NCBI GenBank assembly: GCA_029267795.1
Contig: JAJUHR010000117.1
Location: forward strand, 1-6,093
Reading direction: 5' to 3'
DNA from: Planctomycetota bacterium
Lineage (GTDB): Bacteria > Planctomycetota > Phycisphaerae > Phycisphaerales > Phycisphaeraceae
DNA length: 6,093 bases
Shown: piece by piece, positions 6,075 to 6,093 of the stretch
Numbering within the stretch: the first letter of the stretch is position 1
Layout of the letters: the number at the start of each line of letters is the position of its first letter
Translations under genes and position numbers: made by a program
The notes under the pieces: generated by a model
The model's database searches: none
The model's input: only the letters and a program-made list of their open reading frames with translations
Told to the model about the DNA's origin: nothing

Positions 6075-6093
6075 CACGCACGGAGCGGGCTGG

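Noticed and set aside
5394..6077. A 227-codon minus-strand frame inside the YihY-family gene.
   Set aside because: It is antisense to the conserved core and tail, has shadow-like composition (Pro, Arg, Gln, His) and no plausible ribosome site or domain.

Overview
The window is a gene-dense, GC-rich stretch (about 70% G+C in ten 60-base rows that I counted by hand) in which every recognisable gene lies on the + strand. It looks like an ordinary bacterial chromosome, not a mobile element: I see no transposase, integrase, tRNA, CRISPR or phage gene. The gene content and the many GTG starts would fit a high-GC planctomycete-like bacterium such as Phycisphaerae. That is an impression from protein style, not a demonstrated placement.

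Layout, left to right. (1) 3-1457: the 3' part of folK (folate pterin pyrophosphokinase), then queE and queD, two enzymes of 7-deazaguanine (queuosine) synthesis. queE and queD abut exactly, stop codon against GTG start. FolK and QueD both draw on 7,8-dihydroneopterin triphosphate made from GTP, so this block sits at the folate/queuosine branch point. (2) 1483-2937: a small four-helix membrane protein of unknown function and hemB (zinc-type porphobilinogen synthase), followed by a plausible intrinsic terminator. (3) 2999-3883: an unrecognised polytopic membrane protein with a good Shine-Dalgarno. (4) 3944-6074: rnpA (RNase P protein), yidD (membrane insertion efficiency factor) and a long YihY/BrkB-family membrane protein carrying a periplasmic insertion and a cytoplasmic C-terminal domain that looks like a winged helix.

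How they work together: the genes are housekeeping functions (cofactors, tRNA modification and tRNA 5' processing, membrane biogenesis). The rnpA-yidD pair is the remnant of the widespread rpmH-rnpA-yidD-yidC cluster. Here rpmH and yidC are absent from the positions next to the pair, and membrane-protein genes flank it.

The most notable global signal is compositional. The + strand is C-rich over folK-queE-queD and becomes clearly G-rich from hemB onward, although gene direction never changes. This has the polarity of a replication origin or of an inversion boundary, but I find no DnaA-box cluster or AT-rich unwinding region to support an origin inside the window. I found no convincing wholly new biological system.
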